The notes: generated from the letters alone by a model not told the origin. 64,000 nt of DNA from CAYLLE01 sp964384485 (GCA_964384485.1 CAYLLE010000001.1:1-64000); one strand, 5' to 3'; positions 27,711-36,038 are shown, counted from the stretch's first letter. A program made the numbers and translations.

Positions 27711-29039
27711 ATGACTGCTAAATACAAACCTTCAAAGCATCTCCTGACTATTCACGATTTCCCCGATCCGGGAAAGTACCTCTTTTTTCAAACCCGGACC
27801 AGGGCACAGGTAGTGGGAGATGATGAATTAAAAAGCCTTCTTGATGCATCCTCCATAACCGCGACACCGGACAGGGAACAAACAATAAAAACGCTATCCC
27901 GAATGGGTATCCTAATCCCGGAACAAACCGATGAAGATCAAGTTCTTGCCGACTGGTTCAACACGGTCAGGAACAAACGGAAGTCTCTTCAGGCAACCGT
28001 CCTAACAACGTATGGGTGCAACTTTGCCTGTACTTACTGCATAGAGGGGGACGATCATCCGAAGATAGACATGGATGCTCAAACCGCGTACCGGACATCT
28101 CAATACCTTCAAGCCAAAATCGAGAAATATAATCCCGAACGCGCGGAAATCGGTTTTTACGGCGGTGAACCGCTGCTCAACCAGAACCCTTTCCGGATCA
28201 TTGTACCTCAGGTACGCCACTTTGCCGAAAAGAAGGGAATCCCCTTTTCCTTCCGGCTTATAACAAACGGTGCGCTGTTAACACCCCAAAAAACAGATGA
28301 ACTCACCCAAATGGGCCTGGAGCATGTTAAAATAACCGTGGACGGCACACGGGAACATCATAATAAGCGCCGGCCATATAAAAACGGGGGCGGTACTTAC
28401 GATACTGTCATGAAAAATATAGAATTCGCCGCCGCAAAGGTGAAAGTTCATTTGGGCGGGAATTTTGATGCGGAAAATGCTGACTCAATGATTAAACTGC
28501 TCGATGTTTTAGAAGAGCGAGGACTCAAGGATAAATTGGCAACGGTGAGTTTCAAGCCGATCGCCGATGCCGTCACCGATATTACCGACAAAACCCGGCC
28601 CGGAGTTGATCTCCGATGTGATTATGCCGATCCCGAAACTTCCCGGATTCTTTTCAAACTGCGAAAAGAAACAATACTCCGGGGCTTCAAAACGTCTCCC
28701 GGCATCGGAACAGACCTTTGCTCCATGACCACGAATCCTTTAATGATTGTTATTGATCCGCGGGGTTCCCTTTACAGGTGTCCCGCTTTTGTCGGTTATA
28801 ATCAGTTTATATCCGGCACCATAGAACAGGGAGAAGGAGAAAGACCGCCGGCCCGTCCGTTAGACAGCGAATGCCGTTCATGTCCGTATATTCCCTTATG
28901 CGGAGAGGGATGCAGTTTTGCATCTTTCATGCGTTACGGAGATATTACCCGGAGAAGCTGTCAGATAACTTTTATGGAATATACAGTCAAAGAAAATATC
29001 AAATTGAACTACCGGCTGTCTCGTAACCGTGAAAGATAA
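27711..29039 (+). CDS. Radical SAM/SPASM peptide maturase
   Basis: Predicted radical SAM enzyme (442 aa) that modifies the 31-residue peptide encoded upstream. The N-terminal region (about 1-90) looks like a small winged-helix leader-recognition domain. The radical SAM cluster is C103-x3-C107-x2-C110 (CNFACTYC), with the SAM-binding GGEP at 151-154. A SPASM domain ends the protein: C337, C357, then C388-x2-C391-x5-C397-x3-C401 and C417, enough for two auxiliary 4Fe-4S clusters. SPASM maturases typically form thioether or carbon-carbon links, or act on side chains. The start ATG has no ribosome site, unlike the precursor, which agrees with lower expression. The 3' end overlaps the sensor gene by 11 nt. 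Confidence 0.92.
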   Translation: MTAKYKPSKHLLTIHDFPDPGKYLFFQTRTRAQVVGDDELKSLLDASSITATPDREQTIKTLSRMGILIPEQTDEDQVLADWFNTVRNKRKSLQATVLTTYGCNFACTYCIEGDDHPKIDMDAQTAYRTSQYLQAKIEKYNPERAEIGFYGGEPLLNQNPFRIIVPQVRHFAEKKGIPFSFRLITNGALLTPQKTDELTQMGLEHVKITVDGTREHHNKRRPYKNGGGTYDTVMKNIEFAAAKVKVHLGGNFDAENADSMIKLLDVLEERGLKDKLATVSFKPIADAVTDITDKTRPGVDLRCDYADPETSRILFKLRKETILRGFKTSPGIGTDLCSMTTNPLMIVIDPRGSLYRCPAFVGYNQFISGTIEQGEGERPPARPLDSECRSCPYIPLCGEGCSFASFMRYGDITRRSCQITFMEYTVKENIKLNYRLSRNRER

Positions 29040-30996
29040 AGAACAATCCAATAAACCGAAATCATTTCTCAGGTTCAATGTGTTAACGGTAGCATTCAGC
29101 ATGATAATTGCCATCGTTCCAAGTTTGCTGATCATGAATCTTTCGGGGGCCATGTTTAAAAAAAGCATTATACATAATAATCAGATAATATCTGAACAGA
29201 CAGCCAAACAGGTCGAGCAGTATCTCCTTAACGCCTTTAATGAACTAGAAATAATAAGTGATACCGTGTTCAGCTCGGTTAGAGATCAATGGGTAGCCGA
29301 AGTTCTGCTCAACAACGCTGCAATCCGTTCTGCGAATTTCAATAAATTTTATCTTTCCGGTTACGAAGAAGGAACTGAAAATACCCGCGTAATAAATACC
29401 GGCAACAGCGAAATATTTATGTCTGAAATCTGGTTCAGCAAAGATAATGTTCCCTATATAAAAATAAGCCGGAAAATTTATGGACTCGGCAGATCAATGT
29501 ACATAAACGGAATTCTAGACTTCCACACAATATGGAAACTAATCGATTCCATACAGGTTGGCGAAACCGGCAACGCAATTGTCCTAACCGAATCTTTCAA
29601 AACAATAGCTTCACCGAAGAAAGGAGAAATATTTTTACAGGACCAATTAATGGAAATAGCGGCGAGGGAAACAGATCCAACGTTTACGACCCGTTTATAT
29701 GATAATTCAGGAAAAATTTATTATCTCTCACTGTCATCTATACCCGTTACCGGCTGGTATGGAGGAATACAACAGTCTGCCGCCGAAGCACTTAAACCCC
29801 TCGTGCGGACCACCGGTCAGTCTGTCGCTATTATTGCAGTGATTATTGTTCTCTTTTTATTCCTTTTCTTTTTGAAATTAAAGCAGTATGTAAGACCAAA
29901 AACGGCAATACCTGATACAATGATCCGCTCTCAGGATGAAAGTCTTCTGCCCATATCAAAAACCATAAACGATGTTTCGCTGCGTCTTAAAACCGGACCG
30001 ATGCGGTTCATCACGATAGCTGATACTGTGGATGTTCCGATAATCATCACTTCAAAAGAATTATTTATTGAATTCACAAATCTTATGTTTCAGGAATGCC
30101 TGGAATTGCATTCATCAGAAATAATCGGATCTCCCATCCAGTACTTTCTTACTCCGGGAAGCTCTATACGGCTGAAAAACAGGATCAAGAATATGAAAGA
30201 AGGCGTTCATGAGATTCCTGATATCAAGCTGGAGTTTGTAAGCGGCAGAAGTAAAACAAGTATATCGAAGTTCATTATCAAGAAAAGCAGTATAGGAGGC
30301 TCTGAGGAATGGTTTTTCTTCGGAAAACCATCCGAAGCCGATTCGGCTCATTCTCAAATAGTCTCAGACGACATCATGGCACTGTGCGGCTATTTTTCTG
30401 AACAGGAAGAGAATTTAAGAAGCAACATAGTATATAGTCTCATTGAAACAGTCGAAAAACCTCTCCGGCAAGTCAGAAGTAAATTAACTCAGCAGGAATC
30501 AACCAACATCCATCAGCTTGATACCATAACCAGCCGGTTCAGGCATAAAATGCGAAAAGTTGATTCTCCCGTATACAGGGGAGCTAGCCTTAAATCCGCG
30601 CTGTCCGGTCTGATCGGCTACCTAAAAATAAACACCGCGTTTGAGTACATCTTTATCTATAACCTTGGTGATAAAATTATAGAAAAGAAAACGGCCCTGA
30701 TTCTCTACCGGTGTACCGCGGAACTTTTAATGTTGAGTATTGAATATTCAAACGCTTCCCGTTTTAAAATAGAGATTGATTCAATGGATGGTAACACAAT
30801 TCTTAAATTCGAAGATGATAGTACGGGAACTTCTATTTTAAAAAAGGGTGATCTTAATTTTATTATCAACAAAATAAAATCTTGCGGAGGGACCATCGCA
30901 GAGCAGAAAAGCTTAACTTCCGCTAATGTGTTACAAATATCCATACCCGCGGAAAAACAGGAGGAGACTGATCATGAAGACCAGTCTCCCGAATAA
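29029..30996 (+). CDS. Membrane sensor (Cache-PAS) with degenerate NarX-like kinase domain
   Basis: A 655-residue membrane protein. TM1 is about 18-36, an extracytoplasmic Cache-like domain about 45-255, TM2 about 264-284 and a PAS-like domain about 325-435. The C-terminal region (about 445-650) follows the HisKA_3 plus HATPase plan of NarX-type kinases but has lost key residues. The phospho-acceptor His is absent (NIVYSLIETV where relatives have RELHD), and the ATP N-box Asn is absent (CTAELLMLSIEYSNAS). It is probably a pseudokinase or a binding scaffold. It starts at GTG inside the maturase gene, so it is translationally coupled. No response regulator is adjacent. A role in sensing the modified peptide is inference. 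Confidence 0.7.
   Translation: MKDKEQSNKPKSFLRFNVLTVAFSMIIAIVPSLLIMNLSGAMFKKSIIHNNQIISEQTAKQVEQYLLNAFNELEIISDTVFSSVRDQWVAEVLLNNAAIRSANFNKFYLSGYEEGTENTRVINTGNSEIFMSEIWFSKDNVPYIKISRKIYGLGRSMYINGILDFHTIWKLIDSIQVGETGNAIVLTESFKTIASPKKGEIFLQDQLMEIAARETDPTFTTRLYDNSGKIYYLSLSSIPVTGWYGGIQQSAAEALKPLVRTTGQSVAIIAVIIVLFLFLFFLKLKQYVRPKTAIPDTMIRSQDESLLPISKTINDVSLRLKTGPMRFITIADTVDVPIIITSKELFIEFTNLMFQECLELHSSEIIGSPIQYFLTPGSSIRLKNRIKNMKEGVHEIPDIKLEFVSGRSKTSISKFIIKKSSIGGSEEWFFFGKPSEADSAHSQIVSDDIMALCGYFSEQEENLRSNIVYSLIETVEKPLRQVRSKLTQQESTNIHQLDTITSRFRHKMRKVDSPVYRGASLKSALSGLIGYLKINTAFEYIFIYNLGDKIIEKKTALILYRCTAELLMLSIEYSNASRFKIEIDSMDGNTILKFEDDSTGTSILKKGDLNFIINKIKSCGGTIAEQKSLTSANVLQISIPAEKQEETDHEDQSPE
30963..30989 (-). 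terminator. Hairpin at the sensor/lipoprotein convergent junction
   Basis: GGAGACTG (30963-30970) pairs with CAGTCTCC (30982-30989). It lies inside the last codons of the sensor gene. On the minus strand a short T-run follows about 5 nt later, so it may terminate the lipoprotein transcript. Confidence 0.45.
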
Positions 30997-30999
30997 TAA

Positions 31000-31431
31000 C
31001 TATTCATTGATGAAACTAAAAACATCTTCATACTTTTTCTGAACTGCCAGAACAGCTTCATCCTGAGCGTACTTCATCATTGAAAACGCGTTTTGAAAAG
31101 ATTTACCAAACTCAGTGGCGAAGTTTTCCAAATCCTCCTCGGTGATTCCCTTCGGCAAATCCCCGGGTTCAGCTGAGCCGCTGAAAATTTCCGGGAAATC
31201 ATCAATCAAATTTTCCAATTTTCCCTCAATTTTCTTGAGTGATTTCGCGTAGGATTCAAGAGCCTTCGCGTAATCATCAGCACTGTCTACTTTCTCCAGT
31301 TTCGCATTGTATTCTTTCAATGCTTTTGTCCATTCTTTAAAACCGTATTCATCGCTTCCGCTGCCGCCGGAACAAGCGGCGAACAAGATTAAAATAAATA
31401 CCGCGAGAGAAACTGTGAGTAGTTTTTTCAT
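31000..31431 (-). CDS. Small lipoprotein with helical domain
   Basis: A 143-residue lipoprotein. The signal peptide ends in LFAAC with C20 as the lipidated Cys, followed by a Gly/Ser linker (SGGSGSDE). The rest is mostly charged amphipathic helix (KALKEYNAKLEKVDSADDY, SYAKSLKKIEGKLENLIDDF), similar to DUF6591-like bacterial lipoproteins. Function is unknown. AAGGAG precedes the ATG. It converges on the sensor gene with a 3-nt gap and has its own promoter, so it is not part of the peptide operon. Confidence 0.75.
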   Translation of the reverse strand: MKKLLTVSLAVFILILFAACSGGSGSDEYGFKEWTKALKEYNAKLEKVDSADDYAKALESYAKSLKKIEGKLENLIDDFPEIFSGSAEPGDLPKGITEEDLENFATEFGKSFQNAFSMMKYAQDEAVLAVQKKYEDVFSFINE

Positions 31432-31464
31432 TTCTTCAATCTCCTTGTTTTTATATTGATATTA

Positions 31465-31492
31465 AGTCTATAGAAAACAAGTAATCTTTCAA
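31465..31492 (-). promoter_or_regulatory. Promoter of the small lipoprotein gene
   Basis: On the minus strand: TTGAAA (31487-31492), 16-nt spacer, TAGACT (31465-31470). Confidence 0.5.
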
Positions 31493-31549
31493 GAAAAATC
31501 CGCGAAAATAAATTTTCATTTTTTGCTATCTCTTACTATCTTTAAAAGT

Positions 31550-31912
31550 ATGAATGACACTTTTAAACACAAAATAAAAAACCGGCTCCTTGCGATGCAG
31601 GAAGATTACCGGAAGAATTTTGAATTCGAACAGGAAGAATTTAACAAGCTTCTGAAAGACTTGTCGGATAAAGACACGATTGATGTGGCCGATGAACATA
31701 ATGCCTACCGGAAGTTCGGAACCTTGACCATGCAGGACAAGGAGCGGCTGAGGGAAATAATATCCGCATTATACAAGATCGAGCAGGGAACATACGGCGA
31801 ATGTGAAACCTGCGGCGCATTCATAGACGAAGGCAGATTGGAAGCCAAGCCCGAAGCCCATTTCTGCATACAATGCCGTAAGAGGAGAGAACAGGAAGGC
31901 GAAGCACGGTAA
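31550..31912 (+). CDS. DksA/TraR-family zinc-finger protein
   Basis: A 120-residue protein with an N-terminal helical hairpin (about 1-80) and a C4 zinc finger (CETCGAF, then CIQC). This is the DksA/TraR pattern, whose members insert a coiled coil into the RNA polymerase secondary channel and modulate stringent-response promoters. The coiled-coil tip lacks an obvious DxxDxA in the right place, so it may be a short TraR/YocK-like paralogue and not classical DksA. I chose ATG 31550. No ribosome site is present, and a -10 candidate TACTAT (31534-31539) leaves a leader of only about 4 nt. Confidence 0.85.
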   Translation: MNDTFKHKIKNRLLAMQEDYRKNFEFEQEEFNKLLKDLSDKDTIDVADEHNAYRKFGTLTMQDKERLREIISALYKIEQGTYGECETCGAFIDEGRLEAKPEAHFCIQCRKRREQEGEAR

Positions 31913-31943
31913 CAGCAATTTTTTTCCCGCGGAAAAACGGCAA

Positions 31944-31972
31944 TTGCTGATTTCTGTTCTATCTTATATACT
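31944..31972 (+). promoter_or_regulatory. Promoter of the aminotransferase gene, predicted leaderless
   Basis: TTGCTG (31944-31949), 17-nt spacer, TATACT (31967-31972), then six bases and ATG 31979. No Shine-Dalgarno. Confidence 0.6.
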
Positions 31973-31978
31973 CTCACC

Positions 31979-33055
31979 ATGACAGCAAGAACAGGATCTT
32001 TGGACTTAACAAGTCCCAGCGCGTTTATCGGCAGACAGGGAAACGGAATAATCAGTTTCGGGTCAGGACAACCCGATCTCCCGCCTCCCGTCGAAGCAAC
32101 GGATAACCTGGACATCAGACATGATCTCCGGTACGGGTTGATTCAGGGGGAGCTTCCTCTCCGCGAAGCTCTTTCCCGGGAATATCCAGCGTCGGAAGCC
32201 CATAATTTTGTAATCACCAACGGCGCATCGGAAGCTCTTGATTTAATCTTTAGAACGATCGGGGCCGGGAAAGTGCTGCTGCCGAGACCGTATTATTATT
32301 CGTATCCCTATATCGTCCGGTTCGCCGGAATGGAGCCGGTATACACCGATTTGATTGACGGCAGGATAGATATCGATGATTTCAGAAAAAAAATCCGCGG
32401 ATGTGCTGCCGTCATCATCAATTCTCCGTCCAATCCAACAGGAAGGATTGAAAACATCGATACTCTAAAAGAAATTGAAAAGATCACTGAAGAACTTGGA
32501 ATTTATGTAATTTCCGATGAGGTATACAAAGATCTTATATACGAACGGGAGAACTATCTCATAGAAGGTTCCCGGGTAATAACAGTAAATTCGTTCTCAA
32601 AGACATACGCGATGTGCGGGGTCCGGGTCGGCTATCTCTGGAGTCTCGATCAGGACCTGGTGAACAGAATAATCAATATTAAAACGCATACTTCCATGAA
32701 TACGAACCTTGTCGGACAAGACATGGCGCTGAATGCAATGAAGGCCCCGGTATCTTATATAGAAAACCAGCTGAAAATTTGGATCCGCAGAAGGAATTTG
32801 ATCTTTGACGGATTAAGAAGGATAGGGCTTGATCTTTGGAAACCGGAAGGAGCGTTTTATGTACTCCCCAGGGTAAAAAACCCCCGGGAAACCGTGGTGA
32901 AATTATTTCAGGATTATAAGGTGATCACGTACCTCGGAGAATGGTTCGGGGTCAAAGACCGGATCCGGATAAGTTATGCTCTTTCGGAAGAGGAGATACA
33001 TGAAGGGTTAGAGAGAATCAGGCGGTGCCTGAGGGAAATGGGGACCCTGCCCTAA
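31979..33055 (+). CDS. PLP-dependent aminotransferase, class I/II
   Basis: Fold-type I aminotransferase of 358 residues, cytosolic. Landmarks are NGASEALDLIFRT (cofactor phosphate region), INSPSNPTGRI, VISDEVYKDLIYE (Asp and Tyr contacting PLP) and the Schiff-base Lys in NSFSKTYAMCGVRVGYLW. The conserved C-terminal Arg is likely in RIRISYALS. It resembles the aspartate/aromatic aminotransferase Igamma group. The exact donor cannot be fixed. The stop overlaps the convergent cyclase stop by 4 bp (CTAA). Confidence 0.92.
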   Translation: MTARTGSLDLTSPSAFIGRQGNGIISFGSGQPDLPPPVEATDNLDIRHDLRYGLIQGELPLREALSREYPASEAHNFVITNGASEALDLIFRTIGAGKVLLPRPYYYSYPYIVRFAGMEPVYTDLIDGRIDIDDFRKKIRGCAAVIINSPSNPTGRIENIDTLKEIEKITEELGIYVISDEVYKDLIYERENYLIEGSRVITVNSFSKTYAMCGVRVGYLWSLDQDLVNRIINIKTHTSMNTNLVGQDMALNAMKAPVSYIENQLKIWIRRRNLIFDGLRRIGLDLWKPEGAFYVLPRVKNPRETVVKLFQDYKVITYLGEWFGVKDRIRISYALSEEEIHEGLERIRRCLREMGTLP

Positions 33056-34032
33056 TATTCAGCTACCTCAGAGATAGGACTAACGCAGCCGTTTTCAGGA
33101 TTTACAAAAAGTGTGTCCAGTCTTTCGGTTGTGGCAAAATAATCGGTACCCTCAAAATCTCCGCAGTTTTTAAATATAGAGACAATCTTAGGATCTAGTT
33201 CTGAGGCTACCCGTTCAGATACTGCCACATTTCCCGGGGTGGCTGCTTTCTTTTCCAGGTGAGCGGCATAATTTATGACATCAGAGACGATCTTTCCGGT
33301 TTCCAAGAAAAACTTTATCATTCCGGTATCTATACCAATCCGTAAAGAGATAAATTCCGGTATCGGGTTTTCAGAAGATATATTAAAAAGGGCTAGGGAT
33401 CTCTGAATATCCACCGCGCACTTTACCGCCCGTTCCTGATGCCCCTTAAGAGCAAAGGCAAGAATCCCTCCGTCGCCGGCCCAGTTCCACATTCTGCCCT
33501 CGTATTCGTTAAGCTTTCTTTCCAGAAAGTTCCAGAGGCCAAAATACATTTTTTCCATCTTTCGGCTGCGGTATTTCCGGACAAGACCGGAATTATCAAC
33601 AATATCCACACTCATTATGGAAACCGGGTAGATACGGCCGTTCCGTAAAGTGCCCCAGTTCTTCATCTTATTTATTTCTTCTTTACTAAAATACAGCTTC
33701 CGTTTTTGACTATTATAGATGATGCCGATTTTTGCCAGATTATAAAAATAATTCTCTATTCCGTCGATCAACCGGCGGCGTCCCCGGAAAATCCCGTTAT
33801 CAAGCTCGGCAACTAATTTAACCAGGTCTTTTATCTTATCTTTCTCCGCGGCATGTTCTACCAGGAGTTTAGCCGCTCTTCTCCGGGAAAGGGTAACGTG
33901 GGATGATTCACCGATAAGATTATGACTGTCATATTCAGAAAACAGGAGCGTTCCCAGCTCATCCATTTCATCCGGATTAAAATTAGCTGCAATGAGTTCA
34001 ATCAATTCATTCCGTAATGACGGCTCAAGCAT
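33052..34032 (-). CDS. Class III nucleotide cyclase with N-terminal death-like/effector-associated-type domain
   Basis: The C-terminal half (about 135-315) is an adenylate/guanylate cyclase catalytic domain. The metal Asp is in SVDIVDNSG, the second metal region is WAGDGGILAF, and RIGIDTGM and VINYAAHLEK hold the transition-state Asn region. The N-terminal about 100 residues are all-helical (LRNELIELIAANFNPDEMDEL, RRRAAKLLVEHAAEKDKIKDLV). They resemble effector-associated or death-like domains used as adaptors in bacterial conflict and signalling proteins; this resemblance is by eye only. GTGGAGG precedes the ATG. The product is probably cAMP, feeding the cNMP-binding regulators. Confidence 0.78.
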   Translation of the reverse strand: MLEPSLRNELIELIAANFNPDEMDELGTLLFSEYDSHNLIGESSHVTLSRRRAAKLLVEHAAEKDKIKDLVKLVAELDNGIFRGRRRLIDGIENYFYNLAKIGIIYNSQKRKLYFSKEEINKMKNWGTLRNGRIYPVSIMSVDIVDNSGLVRKYRSRKMEKMYFGLWNFLERKLNEYEGRMWNWAGDGGILAFALKGHQERAVKCAVDIQRSLALFNISSENPIPEFISLRIGIDTGMIKFFLETGKIVSDVINYAAHLEKKAATPGNVAVSERVASELDPKIVSIFKNCGDFEGTDYFATTERLDTLFVNPENGCVSPISEVAEY

Positions 34033-34141
34033 TCACTTTACCTCCACAAATGCGTCCGGAATCTCGTTAAGCACACTCATTTAATTATATAAGGTGAGTT
34101 ACGCGTACGCAAGGGAACTGGACAATTCTGTATCTTTTAAT

Positions 34142-35872
34142 TTATCCTGCAATCTCAGCTGTCATTTCAGATATTCGACGGGAGATTTCTTCAATCAGAG
34201 TTTCCAGAGCAATTTTCTCGGTCACTCCGTTCTTCCGGACCGTTACTTCCGCTTTCCCCTCTTTTAGTGAACGGTCTCCTAAGGTTATTCTTATAGGAAT
34301 ACCAAGCAGATCGGCGTCATTAAATTTCACTCCTGCCCGTTCGTCACGGTCGTCAAACAGGACTTCAATCCCTTCCGTGATCATCCGGCTGTATAAATCC
34401 TCGGCTTTTCCGGGATCCTTACTCAAATTTACCAGATAAACCTGGTAGGGAGCCACGGTAACGGGCCATATCAGTCCTTTGTCGTCGTTGAATTCCTGGG
34501 CGACACACGCGAGGAGACGGCCGATACCGATTCCGTATGACCCCATAACTACCGGTTTTTCCTGACCGCTGCTGTCTAAAAATTTGCAATTGAACGCGTC
34601 GCTGTATTTTGTTCCAAGTTTGAAAATGTTTCCGACTTCAATACCCCGCTTCGCTTTAAGGGAGCTTCCGCATTCTATACATTCCATTCCTTCATCGGCC
34701 GCGGCGATATCCCCCGTATAATCTACAGTAAAATCCCGGCCCGGTTTTACATTCTTTAGATGATAATCGTCTTCATTCGCTCCGGTTATAAAGCCGCTGG
34801 AATCAGAAATACTGTCGTCAATTACAACGACCGCGTCTGACATATTTACAGGAGAACCAAATCCCGGAATGGCACCATGCTTCTTTATTTCTTCAGGCAA
34901 GGCCGGCCTCATTTTGGACGCACCGAGAAGATTGGCTAATTTTGTTTCATTTAACGTAAGATCGCCCCGAATCAAGGCTGCGGCAAATTTTTCCTCTTCA
35001 TTTCCCTGATCATCCGTTGTTCCATAAACCATGAACAACGCTTTTGCGGTCTCGTCCGGAGTCACCTTTAAAAAATCGGCCAGCTCTTCTATGGTCTTTT
35101 TCTCCGGTGTATGAATCCGTTCAACAGGCGCTTCGGTTCCGGCATGTTTATCTTTTCTAAAAGCAGCTACCTGCCGGTTGGCCGTATATCCGCATTTATC
35201 ACAGATAATCAGGGTATCTTCGCCTACTTCGTTCAGATACATGAACTCGTGGGCTTCTTTTCCTCCCATCATCCCGATATCGGACTTAACTGCTATCACC
35301 GGTAATCCGCATCTGCGGAATATATTAAAATAAGCGTGATAATGTGCTTCATACTGCTTATCCAGACCTTCCCAATCCGCGTCGAGGGTGTAGGAATCTT
35401 TCATAACGAATTCCCTTACCCGGATGAGTCCGCCCCGGGGCCTCGGATCGTCTCTGAACTTTGTCTGGATGTGATAAACCATCCCGGGAAGCTGCCGGTA
35501 GGACGTAATTTCTGACCGCACCAAATCAGCTACAACTTCCTCATGGGTCATGGCTAACACCATGTCACGGTCATTCCTGTCGGAAAAACGGGCCATTTCC
35601 GCATCGATTGAATACCACCGGCCCGTCTCTTTCCACACGTCCGCGGGATTAACTACCGGCATCGATATTTCCTGACCCCCTAAGGCATTCATTTCATCTC
35701 TTATAATATTTTCGATTTTACGGATTGATCTGACTGCCAAAGGCAGATAACTAAATATACCTGATGCCAGCTGTCTGATATATCCGGCTCTGATCAGCAG
35801 TTTATGACTGGTAATTTCAACTCCGGCACTATCCTGTCTGAGTGTTCTCCCGAAGGCTCTACTCATCCTCAT
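34142..35872 (-). CDS. proS: Prolyl-tRNA synthetase
   Basis: Charges tRNA-Pro; a class II synthetase of the bacterial type. Motif 1 lies around PLAVRSIRKIENIIRDEM, motif 2 in FRDDPRPRGGLIRVREFVMKD (its Arg pair binds ATP) and motif 3 in GSYGIGIGRLL. An inserted YbaK-like editing domain (INS, about 225-385) and a C-terminal anticodon domain are present. Length is 576, normal. AGGAGA lies before the ATG at 35872. Its leader holds a terminator-like hairpin about 20 nt upstream of the start codon. Confidence 0.97.
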   Translation of the reverse strand: MRMSRAFGRTLRQDSAGVEITSHKLLIRAGYIRQLASGIFSYLPLAVRSIRKIENIIRDEMNALGGQEISMPVVNPADVWKETGRWYSIDAEMARFSDRNDRDMVLAMTHEEVVADLVRSEITSYRQLPGMVYHIQTKFRDDPRPRGGLIRVREFVMKDSYTLDADWEGLDKQYEAHYHAYFNIFRRCGLPVIAVKSDIGMMGGKEAHEFMYLNEVGEDTLIICDKCGYTANRQVAAFRKDKHAGTEAPVERIHTPEKKTIEELADFLKVTPDETAKALFMVYGTTDDQGNEEEKFAAALIRGDLTLNETKLANLLGASKMRPALPEEIKKHGAIPGFGSPVNMSDAVVVIDDSISDSSGFITGANEDDYHLKNVKPGRDFTVDYTGDIAAADEGMECIECGSSLKAKRGIEVGNIFKLGTKYSDAFNCKFLDSSGQEKPVVMGSYGIGIGRLLACVAQEFNDDKGLIWPVTVAPYQVYLVNLSKDPGKAEDLYSRMITEGIEVLFDDRDERAGVKFNDADLLGIPIRITLGDRSLKEGKAEVTVRKNGVTEKIALETLIEEISRRISEMTAEIAG

Positions 35873-35885
35873 GAGAATCTCCTAT

Positions 35886-35908
35886 AAAAAAAGCCCCGGT
35901 TTCGGGGC
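35886..35908 (-). terminator. Terminator-like hairpin in the proS leader
   Basis: Read on the minus strand: GCCCCG-AAAC-CGGGGC followed directly by seven T. It lies between the proS promoter and the proS ribosome site, with no minus-strand gene upstream, so it belongs to the proS leader. It may be a very short attenuator or a 5'-stabilising hairpin. Confidence 0.75.
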
Positions 35909-35928
35909 ACAATGTTTACGTATGATGT

Positions 35929-35957
35929 ACATTACCATTCTGACGGAGGGTTGTCAA
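35929..35957 (-). promoter_or_regulatory. proS promoter
   Basis: On the minus strand: TTGACA (35952-35957), 17-nt spacer, TAATGT (35929-35934). The predicted start near 35922 leaves only about 14 nt before the hairpin. Confidence 0.5.
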
Positions 35958-35993
35958 TTAAAATAAACCATTTTGTATCCTTAAGACATGGGA

Positions 35994-36016
35994 TCCGCGA
36001 TTGCGCCTATCGCGGA
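35994..36016. promoter_or_regulatory. Perfect inverted repeat, candidate operator
   Basis: TCCGCGAT-N7-ATCGCGGA is an exact 8-bp dyad. It covers the place where the -35 of the oxidoreductase promoter should be; its -10 TATATT is at 36027-36032. This suits an operator for a dimeric regulator. Confidence 0.6.
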
Positions 36017-36026
36017 GATTTATTAG

Positions 36027-36032
36027 TATATT
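36027..36032 (+). promoter_or_regulatory. -10 of the oxidoreductase operon, predicted leaderless
   Basis: TATATT ends exactly 6 nt before ATG 36039. No Shine-Dalgarno. Confidence 0.5.
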
Positions 36033-36038
36033 GTCTAT

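Noticed and set aside
34142..35960. T-box riboswitch upstream of proS
   Set aside because: The leader between promoter and start is only about 50 nt, far too short, and no T-box sequence is present.
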